From: Furcasterigmium furcatum
Taxonomy: Eukaryota; Ascomycota; Sordariomycetes; Glomerellales; Plectosphaerellaceae
NCBI GenBank assembly: GCA_001599815.1
Contig: BCIA01000006.1
Coordinates: 2,854,961-2,918,960 of the forward strand
Length of the DNA stretch: 64,000 nt
Direction of reading: 5' to 3'
A program made the translations under genes and the position numbers. The stretch's first letter is position 1, and each line of letters starts with the position of its first letter. This document shows, piece after piece, positions 40,477-51,003 of the stretch. Below the pieces are notes generated by a model, which saw only the letters and a program-made list of their open reading frames with translations, searched no databases and had not been told where the DNA came from.

Positions 40477-41445
40477 ATGGCGCCGGACCGTCAGACAATC
40501 ATGGAGACCAACAGGTCGCTGAGGACGATCAAGACTGTACGTTGATTCTCCTCGACACGACATCTGCTTCACCACGGCGGACCCCCCAGCTAACCCTCGC
40601 AGGAACTCGAGAACCTCCTCGAGAAGGGCATCATCGACGATGAGACCTACGATAACATCCACGGCATGCTCCCCGCCGAGTCATCGTTCCGCGCTGGCGC
40701 CCGCCAGAACGCGTCCGCAATCCCCTCCAGCACAGCAAACCCGACCTCCCCACCGCCCACAGAGGCGATGAACAACCTCAACCTCGAGTCCCAACGTAGC
40801 AACGCCTCCCCCGCGCCGCCGGCCTACTCCCAGTCCGGCGCCAACCCCCCTCCCGGTCCTCCTGCACCGCCCTCGAAGCCCGTCCTCGCCCACGCCCGCG
40901 CCCTCTACCGCTACCAGGCCAACGACGCCCGCGACCTCTCCTTCGAGCGCGACGACAAGATCCAGGTCCACGAGTACATGAACTCGGACTGGTGGATGGG
41001 GCGCAACAGCCGCACTGGCGCCGAGGGCATCTTCCCCAAGACGTACGTCGCCATCGACCACAACCCCGAGCCCGAGCAGCGCGCGCAGCCCGGATACGGG
41101 CCCCCGCAGGGCCAACCGGGGTACGGCCAGCCCGGATACGGACAGAAGCAGCCGGCCGTGCAGCAGCTGTGGCCGCCCCCGGGCCAGCAGCAGTACCCTC
41201 CCCCCGGTCCGCCGCCGCAGCAAAACCCCTACAACTCGAGCGCGCCGCCGATGGCGATCGCGAACCAGGGGAGCTCGACGGAGCAGCAGCAGCAGGGTGA
41301 TGGAAAGGAGAACGAGGAGGAGAAGAAGGATGGCGCGGGCAAGGCGAAGGAGTACGGCGAGAAGTTTGGCAAGAAGCTGGGCAACGCGGCCATCTTCGGT
41401 GCTGGTGCCACGCTGGGTGGAAATTTGGTCAACAGTATTTTCTGA
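40477..41445 (+). CDS. LSB1/PIN3-like SH3 domain protein
   Basis: Two exons (40477-40536 and 40603-41445) with a 66-nt intron give 300 residues. The N-terminus (MAPDRQTIMETNRSLRTIKT, then ELENLLEKGIIDDETYD) matches the conserved start of the yeast Lsb1/Pin3 family. One SH3 domain lies near 115-170 (ARALYRYQANDARDLSFE, DWWMGRN, GIFPKTYV). A Pro/Gln/Gly/Tyr-rich prion-like segment (PGYGQPGYGQ, PPPG) and a conserved C-terminal block (KKLGNAAIFGAGATLGGNLV) follow. Yeast Lsb1/Lsb2 bind the actin nucleation promoter Las17/WASP at cortical patches and affect prion formation, so a role in actin and endocytosis is expected. Splicing is phase 0 and restores a continuous helix. Confidence 0.92.
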
Positions 41446-42056
41446 GCGGGAGACTGGGGTGATCGGCGGGGTGAGATGCTCAAGGGGGGACAGTGTGAGC
41501 TGAGAACTTGGACTACGACAGAGCCAGGCACGTGTCATTTGGAGCTCTAGACTGTAGAGAGGAATGGCATGACTTCCAAACATATCACTTCTTCTTTGAG
41601 AGACGAGGTGGGAGTCACAGAAGGGTGGGAGTTTACGAATATCAAGATGGGATGATCGAGGCAACTCAGTAAGGCACGAGTACTCACAGAACCTTAAGGT
41701 ACCTACCTACTTTGGTGCTATCAGATTTGGCAAGAGTGAGTTCATGGTTCAACTTGAAGGCACCAAGCCCGATTTGGCGCCTTCCGTGCTAACACAAGAG
41801 TCAGAAAGGCAGGAGCAGATGCCCGGGCAAGAGCACCTCAGTGATTCACAGGTCCCTCGATCACCTGGGCAGGTGTGCGTGAAGTGAATGGGCTCGCTTA
41901 AGGGGTTCAGGTGCCCGGGTGCAGCGTGAAAGGGGCAGTCACCGCGGCGATGCCTCGAAACCTCGCGTCGTTTTTCCAACAACCACCACCAAAACACACC
42001 ATCACGACTAATCGACCCGCATCGGACCCGCGCGAGGACCCGCGGCAACCTCAGTG
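41446..42056. other. Spacer between the SH3 gene and the Cys-rich protein gene
   Basis: 611 bases. A near-palindromic AAGGTACCTACCTAC stretch sits near 41694-41712. Otherwise nothing recognised. Confidence 0.5.
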
Positions 42057-44885
42057 ATGGCTCCCAAAAAGGCCCCAAAGCTTGAGGGTGGCCTTGTGCG
42101 CCTCTGGCCGACCCTGGGATATATCGTCCCCGAATTCTTCTCGCAGCTCTCCGCGGTTTGTTGCGATATCTGCAACGACGACTACGAACAGGAACCAAAC
42201 CCTGCCCGCTACTTCGCTATTCTCCCCTACCACTTGACGGCAGCTCAATTCGCGGTGGTTAGATGCACCCCGGATGTCCTCGAGCGAGCTTTCATTCCCA
42301 CCATCACCCACATCTTCACGACGGAGCGCGAACACTTCCTCCAGATCCCCGATTCCCCTCGTCTCATAACCGGCACACCCGAAGCCGGCAATAAGGTCAT
42401 CATGTCCGAGGAATCCAACATGTCGTTCTGCAACCTCCTCGAATCTCTTGGAGTCACTGTCAAGGATCTCGAGGCTATGCGCCCACCCGCCAGGGTGAAC
42501 ACCCAGGGACCTGCTTCTGGCCCCGAGGCGTCTGGCTCCAAGCCGTCCAGCTCCAAGGCACCGGCTTCTTCTGACAAGACCAAGTCTCATGCTTGTACTC
42601 ACGGATCCAACTGCAAAGATGGCTTCGCCGACTATGGAGTCTTCATGAACGGACCCCCTCCGGACCACAAGGTGGTTATCCTTGACCACAACCCGAACGA
42701 ACCGGCCCCCAATGGCAACTCGAAGGCGGGCACCGCCAACATGAAGACTTCTGCCGATCAGACCAAGACTGATGGCAAGTGCAAGGGCAAGGGAAAGGAG
42801 AAGGCCGTCGACTGTGCTGCCTCCGAGATCGCCGCGAACCCCAGGACCGACTGGGACACGAAGCACTACAAGTCTCTCCTGACGCGTCCTGGAAACCAGC
42901 AGCAGACCCGAGCACCCGAGTCCCAGTCGTCTCAAGACCCCATCGATGCATTCCAGGACCCCCCCAACGTCGATGACCCGAACTTCCATCGGGACTTTTG
43001 CCATTGCTGCCCACGCCATCTCGTCGAGAAAGGCGGCCCTGTGTTCGGCAACATCCAGCAGAACCTCCCCATGACCGGCAATGCCGGCACCTCCAACGAC
43101 TTCCGCATGACGTACGAGTATGACACCGAGGTCACCCAGCACTGCTGCATGCACGACTGTCAGCGTTGCTTCCTCGCCTACATGGGATATACCACGCTCG
43201 AGCAGCTCCAGACCATCGCCCTGTCCGGTCCGATCCTCAAGCATTTGCCCATCGCCTATGCCCTCTTGAGCCCTACCAAGGACGGCGAGTACCCGAACCT
43301 CGGCGACATCTGCCAGATGAGCTCCTACGCGCTCACTTACCTCTTCCATCCCAAGACGAGGCGCATGATCCCGAACACGATGGAGCTCATCGAGGCCTAC
43401 TACATACCCAAAGGTACAGACCTCGGCCCCGAGGACATTGCTGACATCGCCGCAATCCCTCCGATGAAAGACATCAAGACCCGCGCCGAGCTCCTTGCTG
43501 CCGTTATCCTGTCTTGCTTTGCCGATCTCATGGACGCAGAGATCATCAGTCAGGAGAGGTACGACACGACTTATCCCAAGTACGCTACAGCTCTCGAGGA
43601 CAAGAACCCCTGGCGCGAAGAGTTCTTCCACGTCAAGATGACCGACATCAAGGACATTGTGTGGCCTTTCTGGGGCCCCATTCCCAACGCCTGTCTCTGC
43701 GGAAAGCCCAACTGCACCTACGGCGAGCATGACGTCGAGGTCTATCACCGCGTACTGTCCCTCCTCCGCTGGACTGTCAAGGAGACTGTGGACGTCAAAC
43801 AGTACTACGACGGCAGATGGGGTCTGGGCAAAGATTTCCGTGGAAGTTACGATCGGGAGAGCCTGTTCCGCCTGACCGATGACCAACTCGTCGAGCCTCC
43901 CCCGGCCCCGCCCGTGCCCAAGCCTGCTCCCGTTGTAATCACCACCCAAATCCGGACTGGCGGTCTCAGGGGCGCCGAGAGGGCCGCTTTCCTGAAGGAT
44001 AAGAAGGACGAGCTCTTGGCAAAGGCCACACACCTGACTGTCGAGCTCTTCCAGGACCAGATCAGAGCCGCGAAGATCCTTTCCCTTGGACGCCCCGCCG
44101 GCTTGCTCCGCCCTGCCGTCATGGCGGCCAGCACTCATAACGACAGCTTCCCGGAGAACGGTACAGACGCTGACAAGGAGGCCTGGGTCGTCAGGTTCGA
44201 GGCATACCTCTGGAACGTCCTCGAGGTCGGCGGACTCAAGAAGAAGGACAACCCCGACCTCCACGCTAACATCCTCTGGTTCGCCCGCTACCGCGCGAGG
44301 AGCGAGTTCGGTTTCAACCCGGGCATCTCCGAGGCGGAGCAACAGGCCGCGGTGGCCGACACGCGCCAGTATCTCTCGGACGCGTGCCTGCAGAATATCA
44401 GCGACGCAGACAGCCAGGCAATGGAGCTGCGCGAGATGCGCGTCGTCATCGCGCTGGAGAAGCTCAAGCAGGACGGCAGCGTATACCTCCACATGCCGAA
44501 GGGCATGTCCACGCCGGAATACGAGCAGTGGAGCATGGACACACTGAGGCCCATGTTCCAGATCTTCGAGCTGGGCGGCATGCCAGAGGGTGACACTCGG
44601 TGTTTGTTCAAGGCGCTGTCGCTGTTCATCTTCTACACCTGGTTCGCGGTCCGCACCGAGAACATTCTCATGCGCGCCGAGGCGCCCACCGAGAAGGAGA
44701 TGTCAGACTGGGGCGACCAGCTCTTCGCTTCAGCCACAAACAGGGTCGAGCTGGAGGTGTACTTCAAGGGCAAGCTGAGCGAGAGGGTTAGGAAGATCAT
44801 GCTCGAGGGAATTATCGCCGCGTGCAACCCTGGCGAGGAGTGGCTGTCGGGCAACAGCCTGGCCGTCGGCATGGGCCGTCTCTAA
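42057..44885 (+). CDS. Large uncharacterised Cys/His-cluster protein
   Basis: A single uninterrupted frame of 942 residues, starting MAPKKAPKLEGGLVRLWP. I do not recognise the family. There is no signal peptide or membrane helix. Cys/His clusters appear at about 35-39 (CCDIC), 178-186 (HACTHGSNC), 313-320 (FCHCCPRHL), 362-371 (CCMHDCQRC) and 545-553 (ACLCGKPNC), which could bind zinc. Between them are a Lys/Gly/Ser-rich linker (GKCKGKGKEKA) and, from about 600 on, helical charged sequence (LRGAERAAFLKDKKDELLAK). Codon bias is like the neighbouring core genes and no intron is needed, so it is very probably a real gene. A long antisense frame (42051-44492) is a shadow of that bias. No function is proposed. 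Confidence 0.8.
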   Translation: MAPKKAPKLEGGLVRLWPTLGYIVPEFFSQLSAVCCDICNDDYEQEPNPARYFAILPYHLTAAQFAVVRCTPDVLERAFIPTITHIFTTEREHFLQIPDSPRLITGTPEAGNKVIMSEESNMSFCNLLESLGVTVKDLEAMRPPARVNTQGPASGPEASGSKPSSSKAPASSDKTKSHACTHGSNCKDGFADYGVFMNGPPPDHKVVILDHNPNEPAPNGNSKAGTANMKTSADQTKTDGKCKGKGKEKAVDCAASEIAANPRTDWDTKHYKSLLTRPGNQQQTRAPESQSSQDPIDAFQDPPNVDDPNFHRDFCHCCPRHLVEKGGPVFGNIQQNLPMTGNAGTSNDFRMTYEYDTEVTQHCCMHDCQRCFLAYMGYTTLEQLQTIALSGPILKHLPIAYALLSPTKDGEYPNLGDICQMSSYALTYLFHPKTRRMIPNTMELIEAYYIPKGTDLGPEDIADIAAIPPMKDIKTRAELLAAVILSCFADLMDAEIISQERYDTTYPKYATALEDKNPWREEFFHVKMTDIKDIVWPFWGPIPNACLCGKPNCTYGEHDVEVYHRVLSLLRWTVKETVDVKQYYDGRWGLGKDFRGSYDRESLFRLTDDQLVEPPPAPPVPKPAPVVITTQIRTGGLRGAERAAFLKDKKDELLAKATHLTVELFQDQIRAAKILSLGRPAGLLRPAVMAASTHNDSFPENGTDADKEAWVVRFEAYLWNVLEVGGLKKKDNPDLHANILWFARYRARSEFGFNPGISEAEQQAAVADTRQYLSDACLQNISDADSQAMELREMRVVIALEKLKQDGSVYLHMPKGMSTPEYEQWSMDTLRPMFQIFELGGMPEGDTRCLFKALSLFIFYTWFAVRTENILMRAEAPTEKEMSDWGDQLFASATNRVELEVYFKGKLSERVRKIMLEGIIAACNPGEEWLSGNSLAVGMGRL

Positions 44886-45296
44886 GAAAGGGGGGCGGAA
44901 TTGTACAATAGCATCATCAGGTCAATCAGCGACCTGAGAACAATGGGAATCAATGGCAACTGTCGTATCTAAAAAGACCGTCCAAACTCCTCGCAAAAGT
45001 GACTGATAGATATCCATCCAGCACTAAGTCGACCTGGCCGCAAAATGAGCCTCAGAAAGTCGAGCCAAACCCTGTTCCAGACGTAAGAAGTCCAGATGGC
45101 CTCTCTTACTCCTGCCAGGAAGCCGAGACAAGTGCTTGCTGAGCCTGCTATCGTTGGAACTGCTCCCAAGCCGACTTTCAGCTGTTCCTTTCAACAGCTG
45201 TCTCCAAGGCATCTGATCTGGATTTACCTCATACCCTAATTCCTTACCCCTCCATCTAAGCCCTGAAATGAGATTGGGGCCGAGACGAGATACATC
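44886..45296. other. Convergent 3' spacer before the MFS transporter
   Basis: 411 bases between two stop codons. Nothing else recognised. Confidence 0.5.
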
Positions 45297-47296
45297 TCAG
45301 ATCCTCCCGTCATCGACCTTCCAGTCCATCTCGTCGTCATCCACGTCCTTGACGACCCTCGCCTCGAGTCGGCCCGAGGTCCAGGCCCTGATCGACTTGC
45401 CATAGACGTAAATGACCGGCATGAGCAGCGCCACGCCCGTCAGCGAGCCGCCATAGATGGCGAAGTTGACCATGAAGCCCAGGTCCTGGATCCAGCTGGT
45501 GACCTGGAACGACATGACGAAGCCGACGATGAGGCGGATCGAGGAGACGTTGACGAGGACAGGACTGCAAAATATCAGCATCGACTTTTTCCCGTGCCCT
45601 GCCGAGACAGAGAGAAGGGGAAGATACGTACCCAGCGAACTGCGGATAGCTCTCGACCAGATAGACGGAGAAGATGGCGTTCGCGGTCAGGAACCCAAAG
45701 CCAATAAGGAACACGGCCACGAGCATGACGATGCTCGGCAGCGTGCGGACGTTCTCGCCGACGTACCCGAAGAGGAAGCTGCCCGCGATGCCCGCGCTGA
45801 GAGGGAAGATGAGGCTGAGTAGGTGGGACTCTGGCTCGCGGCGGCCGCCGTTGCGCTTGGCGTGGGCGTTGGAGATGAGGTCCGCGACGTATCCGCCGAA
45901 GATGAAGACGAAGGGGCTCGCGACGACGATGGGGAGGACGGCGAGGCCGAGGGTCTCGAAGTCCCAGCCGGCGGCGATGAGGACGGAGGAGCCGACCTGG
46001 CCGGCGGCGCCCTGGATGGAGACGAGGAGGGAGTTGATGGCGATGGCCCAGAGGACGTTGGGGAAGATGGTGGTCTTGAGCGTCTCCCAGACGGACTTGA
46101 GGGCGGCACGGGGCTCGGTGCCGAAGGTGAGGAGACCGAGTTCGGTCCTGAGGGTGCGAGGGCCGTAGGTCGCGGCGTCGAGGCGGGGACGGGTCTCGCC
46201 AGGGCGGAGGAGGTAGACTTCCTTACCGGCTGGGGGGTGTCAGTCTGAATAGTCCGGTATGTGAGGATGTATGGTGGTATGCGTACCCAACTCATCCGCG
46301 GATCTCATCCAGCGAGTCTCCGGGACGAGGAAGATGATAGCAATCCAAGCAGCGATACCTGCGCCAGAAGTGATCCAGTAGATGTACCTCCATGAGAGTC
46401 TCGCCACGATCACGGGGCTATCATCATCAAGTCAGCAAGTGTTCTCAGAAGCATGCCAGGGGAACCTCACCTTGCAATACCCAGGCTCACAATAATCAGC
46501 CCCTGACTCGCCGAGATGGCCGCGATGGCGGTGTTTCGCTGGTGGATAAACATCATGTCCTGCACAATCAGAGGCAACAAGCTCTCGACCGTTCCAGCGC
46601 CCAGGCCCTGGAAGCAACGCGCCACCAGATGGCTGTCGAGACTCGTGCTGAAGCCAGCCCACAGGCCGCCGCCCCATGCCACGACACCCGCGAAGATGAG
46701 GACCGGCCGGCGCCCGACGTAGATGCTCAGCGGGACCAGGATATACGAGCTCAGCCCGTTGACAAGCATGGGCAGTGACGAGAGCAGGGCGACCTTGAAA
46801 AGGGGCGGGCCACCGAGACCGGCCAGCAGCTCGAGGGGGTTGAGGTTGACCTCGCCCGGGGGTGCGAGCGCTGAGATGTCGAGCTGCGCGAGGATCTTGG
46901 GGTCGATGCCGGCGTACTCGAGGACGAAGACCGGAACGAGAGCGCCGATGATGTTTTCCGCCGCGAGCGCAAGGGCGCCGACTGTGAGGCGGTGAGCGGA
47001 CATCCTATTATCATCTTATCTGAGAACGACTCACAGAAGCACAGAGCCGCAACAGCCAGCCATTTCCTCCAGTTTGGCAGATTCAGGGGATCTACATCAC
47101 TCCCGGGTTAGCGAAGACACTCCCTCATTCGCACGGCTCACGCACCCTTGGGATCCGGCGTCGGCATGGGGACGAAGCGAATCTTGTCGCCCTCAAAGAG
47201 TTGACTCGTCCCTACCACCAGGGCATCCGGCGACTCAACCTTTGCCAGGGGCGCCAGGTTCTCCGTCGAGTCGGAGAAGCCTCGCTTGACGTCCAT
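45297..47296 (-). CDS. Major facilitator superfamily transporter, six exons
   Basis: Exons 47296-47146, 47091-47035, 46981-46471, 46417-46287, 46229-45632 and 45564-45297 give 571 residues, with introns of 53-67 nt. The first two exons are small and easily missed: they encode a hydrophilic N-terminus (MDVKRGFSDSTENLAPLAK) and then DPLNLPNWRKWLAVAALCFF, which completes helix 1 (FFGALALAAENIIGALVPV). Other marks are YVGRRPVLIFAG after helix 2, the ARLSWRYIYWITSG segment, PETRW at the end of the first half, and about 12 predicted helices overall. MFS proteins move small molecules across membranes with proton coupling; the substrate cannot be read from the sequence. The DPLNLPNW lead-in is typical of fungal drug/metabolite-type MFS proteins rather than sugar porters. 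Confidence 0.9.
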
Positions 47297-48871
47297 CTTG
47301 TCGGATATGGAGAGGATATCCTTCGTTTTCCTTCGGCTTTGCAGTGATGATGATGTCGCTCGCGACAGTCGACGGCGAATACCAGCGCAGTCTTAGCAGG
47401 TCATTTGCAAACGCGCAACCAGGGCCTCTTGGTGATTTTCAAGAAAGCAAAAAACGAAACACGACGGCCAGCATGACAGACAGGGACTGCTTGGCCCGTG
47501 GAGAGTTCCTCGTCATTATAGCCGCCGCGACGTTATGCTGAATGTTCATATCCTGGCGCAGCCTCGGCCCCAGGGATCCTCCTGACACCACGCCATCCGT
47601 ACCGCCGAGTCCGAGACAGAGGGGGTTGCTCTCGCATCGGGTGAGGATGCTTCCTGAGACGCCGTACGTGCTGGGTTGCGCTTTGAAGTTGTCTGATGCT
47701 CGGCAGTCGCAGCGAAGATGGGACGAAAAAGCGAGCCAGCCATGGCGGCGATTTCCCGAATGAGCGATCCCATGCGAGAATCCCAGGCTGGGATGCCTCC
47801 GTCTGCGATTAATTGAGTCGGCATGATAGTGTGGTCTGCTGACCCTTGAAGGACCTCACAACGGAGCATCCCCAGAGAAGAGGTCTCAACTACCGGGTGA
47901 GCAGCACCAGGATCGAATCCCTGTGATGATCGCCGAGCTTAACATCACCAACCTCCCTCGGTCCTTCCACTGACAAGATAGAGCCGCGGCGGTCAGGCTC
48001 ATGGCTCCCCAGGGCCCCTTTCCAGAAGGAGTCGGGCCCATGCGAATGCGTCATCCCGTTCAGATGACATGACAAGAGTGGCCTCAAGACGCGCTGCAGC
48101 GGTGGACTTCCACCCAGCCACTACCCCATGAGACATACAGCCCAGACGTCAGCTTGCTTTTCTTGCTTGCTTGCGTACGTCCAAGCCCGTGTGTCGCTGC
48201 GGCGTGCCCGACTTGAAACGTCTCGCAACTTGGCAGCGACATGGTTGAGCCCGGCTCACGCGAACCCCCTTTCTCTCTAGGGGCAGGGTCGGCCTTGGCA
48301 TGGGGTGCGCGCGATCCGTCGGCAGATCGACAGGGCGTCGCCAAGGTTCGGCACCGGAGATCGGAACCACGAGTCTGGACCACTGTAAGCGCAGCACCGT
48401 TGGAAACCCAATGCAGCTTCAAAAGCCTGTTGTCGGCCCCGTCTGGCAACTTGGGACGTCCCAACGCTTTCCCAACTCAACAGCTTCTTCCGACGGCGGG
48501 GGGCGCGTACGCCGGTCGTAGGACTATTTCTGGATGCAATTCGGACGGAGAGGTCGAATAAAGTTTGTTTGATGGGTATTTCATTATCAAACATGTTGAT
48601 ACTAGCTGGAAATAAGTCGAGCCGCGGCTCGAGTTGAAACATTTGTAGTAGACATGAGCGTGGACTTGAACGCTGGTGGTACTCCCTGGTATATGTCCCC
48701 GATGCCCTTGACGCCAGCAACCGTAAAACTCCGGCACAAATGCCCCGTTGCCTGCCTGCAAATGTCCTGGCAAAGGGAGATCGTCGATAGCGCAATGTGT
48801 CCAGATACTTGCAGAGAATGGTAGATGCGAGAGCCGTCAGTCATGGCGAGTGAACCAGCGTGGCCTGCGCT
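47297..48871. other. Intergenic region between the RBR ligase and the MFS gene
   Basis: About 1.6 kb. Frames of up to 172 codons overlap on the minus strand (48277-48795) with no domain and no codon bias. A T-loop-like motif near 47908-47925 was considered and rejected as a tRNA. Confidence 0.5.
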
Positions 48872-51003
48872 TCAGCACTCGTTGTCCTCGACCGCGGCAG
48901 TCGCGGCGATCGAGCTGTGAGTCTTCGGTCCGTCGAGCCAAGGCGGCACTTCAGGCGGCGCATACCGCACGCCTTCTTTCTCTTCCAGCTCTCTCCGCAA
49001 GACCTCGAACTTGAGATCCCAGAAACGCCGAGATTCTTGCTTTCGGCGGCCAAAGACGCGGGAGACCTCATCCTCCTCTTGAGCGAATTCGGCTGCGAGA
49101 TTCTCGCGATCTCGCTGCCTCTTATCCACAAGCTTCTGCATCTCTTGCGCTTGTCTTTCCAGCAATTCTTCCATCCTTTTCGCCTGTCGATCGCGCAAGA
49201 CGTTGATCCGAGCCTGATGCAGCCGAGCCATGTTGTCTCGCAGATTGTACTGTTGTCCTAGCTCTCGAAGATCCCGCTCGGTGACAACTCTCGTCGGGAG
49301 GTCCGGTACCGATGTTTGCCCGAGGCCGTCGCAATACGCCTCCATGTGCTTCAAGCGAATCATGACGCTCTTCTCGCTCTGCTCGAGGGTTGATCGCAGC
49401 TCCATCTCAGCCTCCACCTGTCGCTCATCGAGATGAAAGGCCGTCTTACTGTGCCTTTCCTCCATCTTGTCAACCTGCTCGGCGTATTTGGCCATCATTG
49501 AACCTTTCTTCTCCGCGTGTCTCGTCTCCATGAGCCACCTCCGCCTCGCAAGAAAGTCCCCAAATCGTTCCTTGTGATCCACCATCTCAGCCCGCATTGC
49601 GATGAAGTCGGGATGCTCCCGAAAACGTGTCACCGCCCGAGCCAATTCTTCTGCCTCGGCTGCTGCTTCGGCCTCTCTTGCGGCTTCCTCTGCCTCACGA
49701 GCAGCGGCACGCTGTTCCTCTTCTATCCGTCTTCGCTCCAGCTCCTCGTCGCCGTCGCAGAAGTTGGGACAGCCCACGGCGGGATTCCAAATGGCGCCAC
49801 AGAGATAGCAGAACTGCGCTTTGCAGCGGCACGTCATGTGCGTACAGCCTTGGCTGAGCTCGACAAGCGCTCGACATTTGTAGCACCGCTTCCAGCCAGA
49901 CTTTTCGCCCATCTTGAGAACCTCTCCAAGCTCTCGATCGTCCGGGCAGTCCTTGCCTATCGCATGCGCGTTCTGCTTGCACATGACGCAGACCCTCGTT
50001 TTGCACTTCCTGCAAAGAACGTCGGAGGGATGCTTAGGGTCCAGCTTGGTACGAGGCGGAATGAACTCGCTGCATGTTGAGTTGGGACAGAATATCCGTG
50101 CCTCCCACGGCGTACTGAACTGCCGCACCGCCTTGAGGAAGGCATGTCGTTCCTCGCGGTTGACCACGCTCTTGATGATGGAACTGGGGATCGGCTGTGT
50201 GCAGCACCGAGGAGGGAATTTGGACTCGTCTGTTGTAGCCTGTTGGATCATGAATCGCAGGCACTCGCCGCAATACGTGTGACCACAAGGAAGGCTGTGC
50301 AGGGCACTGGATTTCTGAAAGTCCTCTCGGCAGCACACACAAGCGCTGGGTGGCCCAGGTTAGCTCATACTCAACATCAGACCAGAAGAGGTGGGACCAA
50401 CTGTGGACGCTCCAGGCCCGCTTCGCTCTTCTTCCTCCACCGTATTCTCCGAATTCCGTCCTTGAAACCGAGATAACTCATGCGGGAGCTCACACTGAAG
50501 AGGCTCTGCGCGGAGGAGTCTGTTGACGGTGACGGGTGTCCTTTGAAAAACCGTGGCTGGTCCAAGATCGGCTTGAGATTCTCAAGATACTTGTCGTAGT
50601 GTGAGAATCGCAAGTCCTTGGACCTTCTTGCTTTGGCGGGTTGCGAAGATGCCTCCGAATCTGTGGCGTCTGCAACGGCGGAAGGTGTCGTTAGATCGGT
50701 GCTAGCCGAGTCGTACGATGTAGATGAGAAGGTGCGCGCATGGTAGGTCGCAATGGTGGAGTTTTGCGACTGAGCCCGCGAGTTGTCGCAGTTATCTGGC
50801 TGGGGAGTGATGGGGCTTGGAAGGTCAATGCCGAGTTCAGTTGCTCTGGAGAGGAGCTGCTTCTCTGCGAAGATCTGCGAGCTTGTGCTGTCGACGTGGA
50901 AAACCTCTCTATAAAAGTCCGCATCGCTCAACTCGGGTAGGGTCGTGGCTTCGGGTATGGCGGGGGCGTCGCCCGTTGCGGTGGCTTGGGCGAGCGACCC
51001 CAT
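48872..51003 (-). CDS. RBR (RING-IBR-RING) E3 ubiquitin ligase with long C-terminal coiled coil
   Basis: Two exons (51003-50402 and 50345-48872) with a 56-nt intron give 691 residues. The intron ends just before the first RING cysteines (HACVCCREDFQ). RING1 spans about 203-250 (CVCC..F......LPCGHTYCGECL), the IBR about 270-335 (FCPNSTCSEF, CRKCKTRVCVMCKQ) and RING2 about 345-385 (RCYKCRALVELSQGCTHMTC, CKAQFCYLCG). The GC of GCTHM is where the catalytic Cys sits in RBR ligases, so ubiquitin transfer through a thioester is expected. From about 390 to 660 the protein is Glu/Arg/Ala-rich and likely coiled coil. The N-terminal 200 residues are Ser/Thr-rich. The start is the first true ATG of the frame. 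The 5' splice site is a weak GTTGGT, supported by phase. Confidence 0.9.

Noticed and set aside
42051..44492. 813-codon antisense frame opposite the Cys-rich protein gene
   Set aside because: It mirrors the C-biased third positions of the sense gene, has a compositionally skewed product (Leu/Val/Gly/Asp-rich) with no domain, and the sense strand has natural codon usage.
47890..47940. T-loop-like GGATCGAATCC motif suggesting a tRNA or dispersed 5S rRNA fragment
   Set aside because: No A box, no pairing acceptor stem and only a 4-bp T stem. Similarity to the 5S 3' part is limited to about 20 scattered bases.
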